Part shown: positions 30,162-40,392 of the stretch, piece by piece
Layout of the letters: every line of letters starts with the position of its first letter
Position numbering within the stretch: position 1 is the first letter of the stretch
Position numbers and translations under genes: made by a program
NCBI RefSeq assembly: GCF_000372725.1
Contig: NW_005201792.1
Location: 251,440-315,439 of the forward strand
DNA length: 64,000 nt
Reading direction: 5' to 3'
DNA from: Emiliania huxleyi CCMP1516
Lineage: Eukaryota; Haptophyta; Isochrysidales; Noelaerhabdaceae
Notes under the pieces: generated by a model
What the model saw: the letters and a program-made list of their open reading frames with translations, nothing else
What the model was told of the DNA's origin: nothing
The model's database searches: none

Positions 30162-31781
30162 TCAAGCAGCCGTGCTTGCGCTTTCCTCTGGCTGACACCT
30201 ATGTCCAGGGTGGCGCGTTGCTGGAGGAGCCGGGAGAGAAGGAGGATGATCCAAACAGCACACCCGATGCTGAGCCGGCCGAGCTGACCGCCATGGGCGC
30301 ACAGGATGCTGCAGATGCCGAGGCCGTGCTGAACCAGCTGATGCGGACGGGCTGTTGTTTGTCCAGTAAAAGTTGGTGCAGTCATTGGCCGGGTATGCAA
30401 CGTGACTGCACCTGCTAGTGACGGTACGCCCTGCGATGCTAGTGCACAGCAGCGGGGGGGACGGCGGCGGCGATGGCGGGGGAGGCGACGGCGGAGGCGG
30501 CGATGGCGGGGGAGGCGACGGCGGTGGAGGGGAAGGCGGAGGGGGGGAGGGGGGTGGGTAGCAGCCTGTGATTGCATCTGAGGAGGCGCAGCTCGTCTTG
30601 CCGACCTTGGTGGGCGTCTCACAGAGTTTGAACTTGCCCCTGTTGTTTGTCCAGTAAAAGTTGGTGCAGTCATTGGCCGGGTATGCAACGTGACTGCACT
30701 TGCTAGTGACGGTACGCCCTGCGATGCTAGTGCACAGCAGCGGGGGGGACGGCGGCGGCGACGGCGGGGGAGGCGACGGCGGAGGCGGCGATGGCGGGGG
30801 AGGAGACGGCGGTGGAGGGGAAGGCGGAGGGGGGGAGGGGGGTGGGTAGCAGCCTGTGATTGCATCTGAGGAGGCGCAGCTCGTCTTGCCGACCTTGGTG
30901 GGCGTCTCACAGAGTTTGAACTTGCCCTTGTTGTTTGTCCAGTAAAAGTTGGTGCAGTCATTGGCCGGGTATGCAACGTGACTGCACCTGCTAGTGACGG
31001 TACGCCCTGCGATGCTAGTGCACAGCAGCGGGGGGGACGGCGGCGGCGATGGCGGGGGTGGGGATGGCGGAGGCGGCGATGGCGGGGGAGGCGACGGCGG
31101 TGGAGGGGAAGGCGGAGGGGGGGAGGGGGGTGGGTAGCAGCCTGTGATTGCATCTGAGGAGGCGCAGCTCGTCTTGCCGACCTTGGTGGGCGTCTCACAG
31201 AGTTTGAACTGGCCCCTGTTGTTTGTCCAGTAAAAGTTGGTGCAGTCATTGGCCGGGTATGCAACGTGACTGCACTTGCTAGTGACGGTACGCCCTGCGA
31301 TGCTAGTGCACAGCAGCGGGGGGGACGGCGGCGGCGACGGCGGGGGAGGCGACGGCGGAGGCGGCGATGGCGGGGGAGGCGACGGCGGTGGAGGGGAAGG
31401 CGGAGGGGGGGAGGGGGGTGGGTAGCAGCCTGTGATTGCATCTGAGGAGGCGCAGCTCGTCTTGCCGACCTTGGTGGGCGTCTCACAGAGTTTGAACTTG
31501 CCCTTGTTGTTTGTCCAGTAAAAGTTGGTGCAGTCATTGGCCGGGTATGCAACGTGACTGCACCTGCTAGTGACGGTACGCCCTGCGATGCTAGTGCACA
31601 GCAGCGGGGGGGACGGCGGCGGAGAGGGGGGTGGCGGCGAAGGCGGTGGCGGTGAAGGCGGTGGAGGCGAGGGCGGCGGCGGTGAGGGTGGTGGCGGCGA
31701 CGGCGGCGGCGGCGAGGGTGGCGGCGGCGAAAATGGTAAGGTCGAGAGTTGCAGCAGGGCGCTCGCCAGCATAACCTGCAT
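30162..31781 (-). CDS. Extracellular Cys/Pro-rich repeat protein, right copy
   Basis: One open frame of 539 residues. A hydrophobic N-terminus (MQVMLASALLQLSTLPF) is a likely signal peptide. Then come a PPPPS tract and four complete six-cysteine modules of about 60 residues (CTSIAGRTVTS[RK]CSHVA ... CYPPPS), each followed by 40-45 residues of SPPPP. The DNA units of about 285 bp are nearly identical, and the fourth base of the module alternates R/K between units, suggesting two-unit unequal exchange. A fifth module breaks off after FYWTNN and the frame continues into unrelated Arg/Pro-rich sequence to 30162, so the C-terminal domain of the left copy is missing. It is probably a truncated paralogue, though it may still be secreted. 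Confidence 0.65.
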   Translation of the reverse strand: MQVMLASALLQLSTLPFSPPPPSPPPPSPPPPSPPPPSPPPPSPPPPSPPPPSPPPSPPLLCTSIAGRTVTSRCSHVAYPANDCTNFYWTNNKGKFKLCETPTKVGKTSCASSDAITGCYPPPSPPPPSPPPPSPPPPSPPPPSPPPPSPPPSPPLLCTSIAGRTVTSKCSHVAYPANDCTNFYWTNNRGQFKLCETPTKVGKTSCASSDAITGCYPPPSPPPPSPPPPSPPPPSPPPPSPPPPSPPPSPPLLCTSIAGRTVTSRCSHVAYPANDCTNFYWTNNKGKFKLCETPTKVGKTSCASSDAITGCYPPPSPPPPSPPPPSPPPPSPPPPSPPPPSPPPSPPLLCTSIAGRTVTSKCSHVAYPANDCTNFYWTNNRGKFKLCETPTKVGKTSCASSDAITGCYPPPSPPPPSPPPPSPPPPSPPPPSPPPPSPPPSPPLLCTSIAGRTVTSRCSHVAYPANDCTNFYWTNNSPSASAGSARPRHLQHPVRPWRSARPAQHRVCCLDHPPSLPAPPATRHPGHRCQPEESASTAA

Positions 31782-32291
31782 CTCGGCCGGTCCAACACGC
31801 GGCGCCGGGATTGGCTATCAACGTGTGGGGGAAGTGCCCGCCGAACGAGGGTGATTCGCGACCATCGGACGCACGACACAGCAACAGCAGACTCCGGGGT
31901 GGTCTCTGAGAACAATTGTCTCGCCCTCCCTCACTTGCGATCGTCGGCGATCCTTGGGGAGTCATAACGTACGTACGGTTCGCCCTCCAGCCTCCACCTC
32001 GCCCGCCTCTTGCGCCTACACTCGCCGTCGTGCGTCGATCCAGGATGTGGAATCTTACCGCGCGTCCCTCTGTCTCACAGCTCTTACACAGAGCAGCGCT
32101 GTCCACCGCGCCACTCCATCCACAGGACAAAAAACGAACAACCCCCACCCCCACCCCCCCACCACCACCACCGCGAAGCGCGGTGCAAAAGAAGGGGCGC
32201 TCAAAGTCGCCCACGCAAAATACGGCGCTCGCAAGTCCCGCTACCCACCTTGCGTGGTTGGCGCTGACTCGCGATCCCGTCCGATCCCGGC
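31782..32291. other. Intergenic region
   Basis: Upstream of the Cys/Pro gene and downstream of the Myb gene. It contains a CCCCCACC-rich stretch at 32140-32170. Minus-strand open frames here are low-complexity extensions. No gene supported. Confidence 0.4.
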
Positions 32292-34004
32292 TCAGACAGC
32301 CTGTGGCTCGGTGGGCAGCGCCACCGTCAAGTCCTTCTCGATGGTCTCGATCGGCCAGGTTGCACCCGAGCTCGCCTTCCAGCGACTGACTGATGTGGCG
32401 GCCGTGGGCTTTAGGGGGGTCCCCGACTCCTCGGGCTGTCTGATGCGCTTTGGAGAGGGCGTGTTGTTGGCGTCGTAGCGAAAGCTAGCCCCAACCTCGA
32501 CCGCGGCGGGCGTGCGTGGCCGGCGCGGCAGCGGCGAAAAGCACTCCTCAGTGCGGGTGGCCGCCAGCTGCAGCGTCGCGGCGGCCGCGGGCGTGGCCGT
32601 GGGCTTGGCTACCGGCTTGACCGCGGACTTGGTCGACCCTCCTCCCTCGCCCTGCTGCTGCTGCTGCTGCTTGAGAAGGCGTGAGCAGGTCGAGTACCAG
32701 CGGTTCTTGACCGAGTTGTCCGACCTGCCGGGGAGGCTCTTCGCAATCTCCGCCCAGCGCGTCCCGAGGCTGGCGTGGAGGCGGAGGATAACGGCGTCCT
32801 CGTCGGCCGTCCAACCCCCCTTTTTCAGCATCGGGTCGAGGTTGTTGCACCAGCGCTCGCGGCATTGCTGCGAAGGGCCAGCGGTGTGTGAGCTGATTCT
32901 TTCCTTACCCGGGGCATGTAGGCGGCGAGATACGGCAGAGGGCAATCCCTGCTATGGGGCACCTTGCCGGTGCGACCAGGAAGGACGGACGCAATACGGG
33001 CCCACTGCTTGCCGCCAAACTGCTTGACCAGCTCGGTGAGCTGCGCGTCCTCGCACGCGCTCCTGCGAGGTGGAGAAGCCAAGGCGGGAATAAGAAAATG
33101 CGGCTCTCGCAGACGAAGGTCATCGGTGCACGGGGGAGGAGCGCGCGCCATGGCCCCTTGATCGACTCTGACGGTGCCATCGTTCGCCACTGCTGGATGG
33201 GGCGATCGGTGCGTCCATCGAGCGACGCTACCACCTCGTCCCACCTGGCAGGGAGCACGGAGGAGGCGGGCATCCGAGGCAGAGTCGTGCATCCGAGGCT
33301 GGGAGGCGAAGCTAATGGCGGCAGTGACAGCGCCAGCAGCAGCGGCGTCTAGGAGGGTCAGACACTGGCCGAGAGATGTGTCTGACAGACGTCTTCAATC
33401 CGGCGTCGGGGTATACGGAAGCGTGCACCTTGCCCGGCCGCGGCTGTCTCGGCCGTCAAGCAGAGGGACGGCCATCTTGCTCGGGACAGGCGAGGGGGTC
33501 TTTAGAGCCGCCACTGTGGGAAGCTGCATAGGAGACGTCGAAATCACTCCGGCTGCGGCAATCGGCAGAAGACAGCCGGCATGACGGCGGAGCGACGCCT
33601 CGTCCAATGCCACTGCTGTCGAGGTGGCCAGGACAGGGCCTGCAACGGGGCGCGGCAGGCGGGAGGGTTGTGGAGGTACCGCGGAGATGGGCAGATCAAG
33701 GGGCTTGGCGGTCTGATGCGCGCGCGGCCCCGGGACGGCAATTGCTGCGCTGTGTCGTCTAGGGGCACGCACCTGGGAAGGGCTGCGGTGCGCGGCAGGC
33801 CTCCCCTGCACCAGACGCGCCGGTCGGTACCAGAGTGCCCCTCCTCAATGGAGAGAGAGACGAGATGTCAGACAGGATGCCAGCCGCGATCTCTTCCTGC
33901 TGCATCACCACGGCGGAGGCCTGGGCGAGCACCTCCATACCACCCTGCGCGTCAGCGGTTGCTGGCAAAACCGTCGCACCCGCTACCGTTTCGCCCCAAG
34001 TCAA
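32292..34004 (-). CDS. R2R3-like Myb transcription factor
   Basis: Nuclear DNA-binding protein. The first Myb repeat joins MAPSESIKGPW to SACEDAQLTELVKQFGGKQW and ARIASVLPGRTGK; the second reads GGWTADEDAVILRLHASLGT, then RWAEIAKSLPGRSDNSVKNR and WYSTCSRLLKQ. Spaced Trp and the SLPGRSDNSVKNRW motif are diagnostic. A polyglutamine run and an Ala/Pro-rich C-terminus follow. Splicing: an intron with a GC donor inside the Trp codon of KGPW (near 33149), acceptor before AGCGCGTGCG; and a GT-AG intron between RTGK and QCRERWCNNLDP. The N-terminal exons upstream to an ATG at 34004 (MTWGETVAGATVLPA) are plausible but of uncertain splicing. The stop is at 32292. Confidence 0.75.
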
Positions 34005-34208
34005 GTCGGAAGAATCGTTGACTCGCGAATCGTCTTGACGGGATGAACGGGAGTCAGTTACTTCTTTTCATTGTTTAAATTCTTTTCAGTGCATCCGATG
34101 TAGCTCTAACGAAAACTGGGCCAGCAGTCACCTCCGGGTACGTTCTCTCTCCGGGTGCGTACGTACTTTTTTTAGCTTAAGGGGAGAAAAGGGAGGGAGG
34201 GAGAGCGG

Positions 34209-34210
<2 letters not shown>

Positions 34211-34258
<48 letters not shown>
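34211..34258 (+). repeat. (GT)n microsatellite
   Basis: About 24 uninterrupted GT dinucleotides in the region between the divergent Myb and RING genes, preceded by a GGGAGGGAGGGAG purine stretch. Confidence 0.97.
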
Positions 34259-34259
<1 letters not shown>

Positions 34260-34971
34260 CTCTATCTAGGTAGGCGCCAAAGAAAGGGCCTACTCGAGTA
34301 CGTACGCGCGGCGTGCATCCCCGTCTTCACGTTTTTCGCGCGAGTACCCTCCCCTTCCAAATTGTCGTGCCGTGGGCGAATATGAGCCTGGTCGTGAGCG
34401 CCGCGGGCCTGCTGCGGTTCCTCTCGCTCGCTCGGCTCACCAGCCAGGCACGCAGGCAGGCGGCGGCAAGGAAGACCGCAGCGGCGCCCGGCGGCCAGCT
34501 AGGGCGCGGCGGCGCGCCTCTGCCGCCCAATCCCCTCGCCTTCCTCCGCGGGATGCCGAGTGGCGAGGTGCGCCGGACGGATGCGCGCGCGGTACCACCT
34601 CCTCTACCGCGACGACTTCGAGGCGCCGTCCGTCCGCAGTCCACTCAATCGCGCGCGAGCTGACGGCGGCGTTCCGGGACGGATGAGAGAGGAGGGCTGT
34701 CGCCTGTGCGGGTAAAAGGGTGGGCCGAACCTACGACTGTGAGAATAGTCACGAACGAAAGAGTCAATCACGACACATGTGTGACTCGCCTAGTTAGTGT
34801 GGAGACGCCATGTACCGTAGGGCCTTGTTGTCCTAGCACGGGAGTACCCGTGTGGACCGGAGGTAACAGCAGCAGGTTAGAAAGGTGAAGAACAGTCAGG
34901 CTCGGAGTACTCGGGACCCGGTGTTTCTCCTTCGGAGCTCTGTCAAGCTCGCGCTGGCGCTTTGCACGCGA
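34259..34971. other. Intergenic region upstream of the RING gene
   Basis: A plus-strand ORF from 34382 (MSLVVSAAGLLRFLSL...) of 94 codons is open but unlike any family I know; it could be a small gene or chance. The rest is unassigned promoter or 5' flank. Confidence 0.3.
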
Positions 34972-36171
34972 ATGGCCGCTCCGCTCTCCGACGAAGCCGA
35001 CGACGAGTTCGAGGAGCGCAAGCAGGTCCAGAGGCGCCCCAAGGTGAGTAAAGGCGGCCGCTGCCAGCAAGACCCCGCTCTCGTCGCTCGCGTGTGTGCT
35101 CTCGCTTCGCCTCCGTCCTCCTGCTCCCTGGCGCAGATTGACGCGGCGCTGCACAGTGAGGGTGTGCGAGCCCTCACAGCCCCCGAGAACACTTCGCAAG
35201 CTCATTCGCGCCCCTCGGCGCAGGATTTCGCAACTCCAAAGGCACGGAGTGGCCCAACCGCTCCGACGGCATGGTGCTCCGCCGCATTCTCAGCACACAC
35301 AACATAGCTGTGCCTCCTGAGCAGAGAGCGAGTGCCCCGGCCAAGATGAGGCGGAGGAGTGACAAGCCGTCCACGGCGGGCAAGCGCGCCAGAGTGGATC
35401 CGGCTCCGCGGCAGAGTCAGCGCGCACAGCTCGCATTTGGCTTTGACGCCGACTTCCACGAGGCTGCTGCGCCGGCAGGCACTGCCGAGGCCGGCGAGGC
35501 GAGCCCTGCACCGGCACACGTCCATCCCGCGCCAGCCACACTCGACACGGACACCGAGACGGCGGCGGCCGGCGACGCGGCTCGCGAGACGGAGGAGGCA
35601 GGGCGGACGGGCGGCGGGGTGGCGATCAGGCGGCCGTCTGCCGAGGAGAGCGACAGCGGCAACCCCTTTGGGAGGTTTGAATTTGTGGCAGAGGCGGCTG
35701 CGGTGGGGATGGATGCGACGGGGCGAGAGGCAGTGCGGCCGGCGGAGCTGGTGGTGGTGGAGGAGGCGGCGGAGGAGGCGGCGGTGGAGGAGATGGTGGA
35801 GGAGGCGGTGGAGGAGGCGGTGGCGGAGGCGGTGGCGGAGACGGTGGCGGTGGCGGAGCCAGCGGCGGAAGAGGAGCCGGGCGGCGAGGCGGTAATGGTG
35901 GAGGCAGTGGGAGGGGTGGCGGTGCCTGAGGTGCTGGCGGCGGCGGCGGCTGCGGCGCCTGCCATCACGGCTGCAGTCGAGGGCGTGGCTGAGGGAGACG
36001 TCGCTGCGGCCGAGAGGGCGGCTGGGAGGAACGAGGCGGAGGAGGAGGTGGAGGAGGAGGAGGACGCTCAGGACTCGTCGCAACAGGATTCCCCCATCTC
36101 CCGCGCACGGCGCTCGGCAGCGGCGCCTCAGCTGCAACCGCCGCCGCCGCAACTGGCGCAGCCGCCGCGAT

Positions 36172-36248
<77 letters not shown>

Positions 36249-37339
36249 GCTCCCACCGCTGCCGCCGCAACGGCTGCCGCTTCCCCGCAGAGCGACGCCA
36301 CCTCGCCCTTTGAGCGGCTGATGCGCCCAGTCGGCCGCGGCCGCGGCGCGAGGCGCCGCTCGCTGCGCGCACCCCCGAGCGGGAGGAGAGCTCATCGAGA
36401 GGGGAGGGCGCGCCTTTTGCTGAATAGGCGGCGCTCCCAGGGCCGGGGCAGGGGGGCGGGGAGGCACGCCGGCGGCGCGGCGGCAGCGGCAAGACCGGTG
36501 CGGGCCGAGCGACTCCGCCCGCGCCTCTTCAGACGCACCCCGACACGCGGCTTCGCTCTCCCGCAGAGGCTTTCGCTCTCCTGCAGGCGCGGCGGCCTGC
36601 CTCTCCAACTTCGAGTGCGAGCGACGTGGCGCACGACGGAGGAGCGCACCCGGGCTCCGCCGCTCTCACCGCCGGGGGGTGCAGGGGTGGGAGTGCGAGC
36701 GCGCGGGGCTGCTCGTAGGCCGCTGCACGCTCTGCTCGCTGCCGTGGCACCGGAGCGGATCGCACCAGGCGAGAGAGACATCGCGCGCACACTCCACGCA
36801 CCGCCGCCCCCACGCACCGCCGCCCGCCAAACCGCCGCGCGCCCGATCGACGTGCTCTCGCCCTCACCCTCGGGGCTCGCAGGCGTGCACCCTGCCGTGC
36901 GGCCACCTGTTTGGGCTCTCGTGCATCGTGGCCGAGCTGCGGCGGCGCAGGGAGACGCCACGCGAGCGGAGGGAGAGGAGCGAGTGTCCCATCTGCCGGC
37001 AGGGGGCGGTGGAGCAGCAGGTGCGGCGGGTCTTTGTGACCGCCGAGGCGGGTAGCGACGAGCTGCAGCAGCGGCGACGGCGCGCATCCCACGCGAAGAT
37101 GCGCGAAGCGGCCACCTCCGATTGCGCGCTGAGCCTCTGTCGCTCCCCGGCCGCACAGGCGCGAGGAGCTAGACGCAGAGCTGCTGCGGGAGGAGGAGCT
37201 CCGCAGGCTGGCGGCAGAGCGTCGCGACAAGGCCGAGAGGCGGCTGGCGGAACTGCAGGCCGTCGCTGTCGCACAACCGGGGGCGACCGCAGGTGCGCTG
37301 AGCACACCGCCACCGGTCGCGGTCCTTGTCACCTCATGA
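34972..37339 (+). CDS. RING-finger E3 ubiquitin ligase, RFWD3-like RING
   Basis: Probable nuclear E3 ligase. Exon 1 34972-35043 (MAAPLSDEADDEFEERKQVQ, with a consensus GTGAGT donor), exon 2 35137-35161, exon 3 from 35224 (GFRNSKGTEWPNRSDG). Exon 3 holds a long low-complexity acidic/Val-rich region and a run of about 30 Pro encoded by (CCG)n at 36176-36246. At least one further intron lies between 36430 and 36680. The RING joins CTLCSLPWHRSGSHQ (to 36768) to ACTLPCGHLFGLSC (from 36883) through a GC-AG intron, then ECPICRQGAVEQQVRRVFV. The C..C, CGHLFG..C, CPIC spacing matches RFWD3. A C-terminal coiled coil (REELDAELLREEELRRLAAE) ends at the stop 37337-37339. No WD40 repeats follow, unlike animal RFWD3. 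Confidence 0.75.
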
Positions 37340-37698
37340 GAGAGGATGGACACCTCTGAGAAGTTTTTGCTTGTGTTTGTTAAAGAGAAGACCACACAGC
37401 AGCGACTGACATACAACCCCGCCGCACGGCAATCACACAGAACCACACAGAGCCTCACGAGTGCACACAGCTCAGAGGACAGCGAGCTCAGTGCAACACC
37501 CGCGAGCTCGCACTCTACTCTCTAGAGAGACACTACTCACTAGAGAGAGAGAGAGAGAGACCGCTCACAAGACAGACCCGCCACTATGTACACTGAGAGG
37601 AGAAACGCTGCACGTTCACGTTGTTCGGGTGAGCAATATACAGAATAGCGCGAGTGCATGCTGTGCTGCTGCTACTAATGATGGTGCGATTCCATAAC
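37340..37698. other. Intergenic region between convergent genes
   Basis: Holds a GA-rich tract at about 37543-37560 (GAGAGAGAGAGAGA). No gene. Confidence 0.5.
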
Positions 37699-39342
37699 CT
37701 ACTCATCAAGCGAGCAGCCCAGTGACGCCTCGATGGCGGCGTCCGGATGCTGCTGCTGTTGAAACACGTCATAGACGCCGAGGACAGAGCCAGTGCAGCC
37801 GATGGCGACCAACGCGATGGCGACGACCACATCCAAGGCGTTCTTGCGCAGCGTCGCCCCCCAGCCGCCGTTGGCTGACGCCCCCGGCGACTCGGCGCGC
37901 CCCATGCTCTCCAGCCCCGCGGCGACGGAGCGGTCGAGCGTGACCGCGACCGACGCGTTCGGGTTGAGCTTGAGGAAGAAGAGGCCGGGCAGAATAAAGC
38001 CCAGGAGGGAGAAGCCCACCGCGCCCGAGAGAGAGATCATCGCGTCCACCGCGGGGATGAGCACGCAGGCGATCGCGATCAGCGCCACCACCACGCCACG
38101 GAGAACAGGCCAAGCGGCCGAGTAGTCGCCACGCCCGAGAATGGCCGGCTCAATGACACCCCACACGGGGTTCATCTGCAGCGCGAAGGTGCAGCCGAGC
38201 ACCACGGCAAGCACGATTTGCGCGTTCGCCTTGGCCGGGCCCTCCGGGAACGACTTGAGGATGGTTCCCTCGACGCTGCTTCCGAAGGCGAGGTAGCCGA
38301 GGGCGCCGACGCAGACATAGATGACGACGCCGCACGAGTAGGCGCCGCCGACCACCCAGCGGAAGGCGCGGTCGGTGTACCGGCGCACGACGGTCGAGGA
38401 GGTGCCCGGCGGCGCATCCTCAGCCATCGACTCGCCAATGGATGCGTAGATGCTCATAGCGGTGCCCATGCCCTCAAACGCAAAGACGGCCGGGCCGAAC
38501 CAGGCGCCGAAGCCGCTCCAGGTGGCCATCGCGATTGGCTCGGCGGCGCCAGGGTGGCAGATCGGAGAGATGCCAGCGATGTCGCCGTTCTTTGCGGCGC
38601 ACTGCAGCTGGTCAGCCGTGAGCGATGCATTTGCAGCGGAGCAGTCCAGAGCCTCGGAAGAGTACGCGACGAGGAGCGCGATGATGTAGATGTAGGTGAT
38701 CAGCCCGACGAGGGAGAGGATGGCGACCGAGCTGAGCTTGCGGATCATCGACACCAGGGTGAGGAGAACCCACGTCACAGCGAGCGCGTGCAGGTGGCTC
38801 AGGGCGGCGTGCTGCATGATGGTCTCAACGATAAAGTCATAGTAAGCCGCGCTGAGGCCGAGCTGGGCGATGAGCAAGCTGCTGATGATGCTCACGACGC
38901 CGAGCCGGCCATACGCCGCCCGTCCAATACGTTCCCACACGCCAACCTCGTCGCCTCCGGAACCGCGCTCGCACACCTTGGCGTTGCAGCGCACCGCGAA
39001 AATGATGGCGGCAGACGTGCCATATCCCGCCAACGCTATGCCGACCACGGACGCGAGGAGTCCAAATTTAGAGGTCGCGTGTGGCAGGGTGAGGACGCCT
39101 GCCCCTACCATTGTCTTCAGCAGGTTGGCAAAGGCGCGGAACGTGCTACCCGTCCACACCGTCAGCGGAGCGCTCGGCAGCGGCTCCTTTGTTTTAGCGG
39201 CACTCTTGGAGTCTCGTGTCGTCGTGATAGCGGTGAGGGGCTCGGGCTCGGGCTCGGTCAGGGCGACCACCTCCATCACGACGGGCTCGGGAAAAGGCGA
39301 CATGGCAAAGAGGACTTGGAGATGGACAAGGGCGTGTATCAC
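37699..39342 (-). CDS. Amino acid transporter, AAAP/SLC38 family
   Basis: One open frame of 547 residues, single exon. About eleven hydrophobic segments; the family start is LLKTMVGAGVLTLPHATSKF (the G-A-G-VL-LP motif of helix 1), with AVFAFEGMGTAMSIYASIGE in the middle (the F-E-G motif of the unwound helix) and GALGYLAFGSSVEGTILKSF. It likely moves neutral amino acids with sodium or protons across the vacuolar or plasma membrane. The 60-residue N-terminus is charged and cytosolic. The first ATG is at 39342; an internal ATG at 39303 (MSPFPEPVVMEVV) is equally likely as the start because the family's N-termini are variable. It has no introns, unlike most neighbours. Confidence 0.85.
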   Translation of the reverse strand: MIHALVHLQVLFAMSPFPEPVVMEVVALTEPEPEPLTAITTTRDSKSAAKTKEPLPSAPLTVWTGSTFRAFANLLKTMVGAGVLTLPHATSKFGLLASVVGIALAGYGTSAAIIFAVRCNAKVCERGSGGDEVGVWERIGRAAYGRLGVVSIISSLLIAQLGLSAAYYDFIVETIMQHAALSHLHALAVTWVLLTLVSMIRKLSSVAILSLVGLITYIYIIALLVAYSSEALDCSAANASLTADQLQCAAKNGDIAGISPICHPGAAEPIAMATWSGFGAWFGPAVFAFEGMGTAMSIYASIGESMAEDAPPGTSSTVVRRYTDRAFRWVVGGAYSCGVVIYVCVGALGYLAFGSSVEGTILKSFPEGPAKANAQIVLAVVLGCTFALQMNPVWGVIEPAILGRGDYSAAWPVLRGVVVALIAIACVLIPAVDAMISLSGAVGFSLLGFILPGLFFLKLNPNASVAVTLDRSVAAGLESMGRAESPGASANGGWGATLRKNALDVVVAIALVAIGCTGSVLGVYDVFQQQQHPDAAIEASLGCSLDE

Positions 39343-39427
39343 GTCCTTGGAAACAGCTTGGATATACCCCCTCCCGGCCCCAACAGGCGATACTTGGCTA
39401 TCGCACTGTTGACGCTAAGGCCGAGTA

Positions 39428-39480
39428 GCCGGTGTTCACAGAGCTCTGTGAACACCGGCGAGAGAATTTTTCTCTCGACG
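39428..39480. repeat. Perfect 32-bp palindrome plus adjacent short stem-loop
   Basis: 39428-39459 is a perfect palindrome centred on CACAGAGCTCTGTG with arms GCCGGTGTT/AACACCGGC. It is followed at once by GAGAGAATTTTTCTCTC. It lies 86 bp upstream of the AAAP gene start, between two copies of a TCCTTGGAAACAGCT direct repeat (about 39347 and 39551). Confidence 0.92.
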
Positions 39481-39599
39481 ATTTCTGCGAAGACACGTTC
39501 AAAACACTCGGTCGGTGTCGAAACACCTCTCCGACGCGCTCGACTATAATCTCCTTGGAAACAGCTCCACCCCCTCCCGGGCTTTGAAAGGGTGTTCCC

Positions 39600-40392
39600 G
39601 ACGGCGCGGCGTTAGTGGCGTCGGATGCGCTTCACCTTCCAGATTCCGTATAGCTTGTTATTGATTACGCTCTGATCTGCTTCGTGTCGGCCTGCTCCTT
39701 CCTTTTCCTTTTCCATGTGAGCTGAGGGGCGGCCGGCGGACCGCAGCTGCAGGCAGATTTTATATACGCGTGGGAGAAGTTTGTTCGTTGAATCGTCGTT
39801 GTTACCCGAAGTCGGTGCCGAGCGCAGGCGGTGCCCACAGGTTGCTGACAGGTATTTTCCATGTATGCAATGGTTCGTTTACTAACTTTTATAACGACAA
39901 ACGGACGAGAGCACTTGGAGAAAGCCCGCATTTTTTTCCCGCGGGTCGCGCCGAGTTCATGCCGATCGCTCAACCCACATCCGATCATATGACATATCGC
40001 GCCCTCCGCGACCCCGCGTGCGGCGTGGGAACTCAGTCAGCGCTCAGCGTCAGCCCTCAGCGGACAGCGCATGCTCGAGCGTCGAGGCGCTTTGAAAATG
40101 GAAGATGTCTGAGATCTAACACTACCGAGCGCGAGAGGCCGAGAGCGCTCAAGGAGGCGCTGCACGCGCCGTGGCCTGAGCCACGGCGCCACGGCCCACG
40201 CGCCGCGCCGTGAATACTCGTTCGCGAGAGCCACAGTGTACAGCGCCCAGTGTGAGCCCCGAGCGGGTACGACGCGCGTGTCCTAGCCCCACCCATCTCC
40301 GCCACACTCGCCCACGCCGCCCCAGCCTCCTCCGCCACGACACCTCACTCTCCCAGCTCCCACTCCGCCCTAGGTGTATTTGCGCCGGCGGC
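39600..40392. other. Intergenic stretch
   Basis: Contains a partial copy of the dispersed motif (39816-39844, minus) and a GCCGTGGC..GCCACGGC inverted repeat near 40170-40195. The long plus ORF 39770-40213 has no family likeness. No gene supported. Confidence 0.4.

Noticed and set aside
35202-36608. 468-codon minus ORF over the RING gene
   Set aside because: Made of Arg/His-rich runs antisense to GGA and CCG repeats; the plus frame leads into a true RING.
38218-39549. 443-codon plus ORF antisense to the AAAP transporter
   Set aside because: The minus frame has helices and family motifs; the plus frame is composition-driven.
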